From positions 14,576,501-14,640,500 of the forward strand of contig OZ038528.1 of assembly GCA_964036665.1 (NCBI GenBank): 64,000 nt of DNA, read 5' to 3'. Under the pieces are notes generated by a model. It had not been told where the DNA came from, did not search any database, and saw nothing but the letters and a program-made list of their open reading frames with translations. Position 1 is the first letter of the stretch, and each line of letters starts with the position of its first letter. Origin of the DNA: Gordius sp. MW1 (Eukaryota > Nematomorpha > Gordioida > Gordea > Gordiidae). Of this stretch, positions 63,878-64,000 are shown piece after piece. Both the position numbers and the translations under genes were made by a program.

Positions 63878-64000
63878 GTAATATTACAATTTTAAAATAG
63901 GCGTGGCAAATGTCACTCTTGAGTTTGTATCAAAATTTTGATAAATTTCATCCGAGGAGTTGTTTGTTAATGAACTTTAAGAAAATAACTAGCATCGACT

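Overview
The window is animal nuclear DNA and is AT-rich. It is filled almost entirely by one large, intron-rich gene on the + strand that continues past both ends. The gene encodes a multi-PDZ scaffold of the MPDZ (MUPP1)/PATJ family. I could place 31 coding exons from position 5195 to 63877, about 6.57 kb of coding sequence or 2191 codons. All exon-exon phases agree and nearly every boundary is GT..AG. Ten PDZ domains, counting one partial domain at each end, line up in order with PDZ1 to PDZ10 of vertebrate MPDZ. This includes the domain that PATJ/INADL lacks (the sixth here). The L27 domain and first half of PDZ1 were not found, and the C-terminal PDZ domains lie downstream of the window.

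Layout: 1-5194 is mostly non-coding, with a possible exon end at 1-60. Positions 5195-16999 hold PDZ1-PDZ6 in small exons. Positions 19974-26779 hold a basic linker, PDZ7 and a 591-codon Ser/Pro-rich linker exon. Positions 26780-55238 form a single intron of about 28.5 kb. Positions 55239-63877 hold PDZ8, PDZ9 and the start of PDZ10. Intron sizes are extreme: several are 40-90 bp (40, 43, 49), while others run to 2-28 kb.

The long introns are packed with transposable elements. They include an RTE/BovB-like LINE on the - strand with a 16-bp target-site duplication, inserted in an older hAT-like element. Several hAT-type elements have CGGGCC-rich subterminal repeats and exact 8-bp duplications, one nested in another and one carrying a transposase C-terminal remnant. 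A foldback hAT MITE and a MITE family with GGGCGTAGCCAG termini also have 8-bp duplications. Other repeats are a TA-flanked element with GGGGAGACCGGGGC termini, two arrays of a roughly 105-130 bp unit centred on TTGGCCAATGG, and a terminal-repeat element with no coding capacity.

Organism: an invertebrate animal is the best reading, from the metazoan polarity scaffold, the mix of tiny and giant introns, and the RTE and hAT content. I cannot name the phylum. The scaffold is the only host gene I can support. By family knowledge it organises apical junction and polarity complexes at the membrane. Everything else is intronic repeat.
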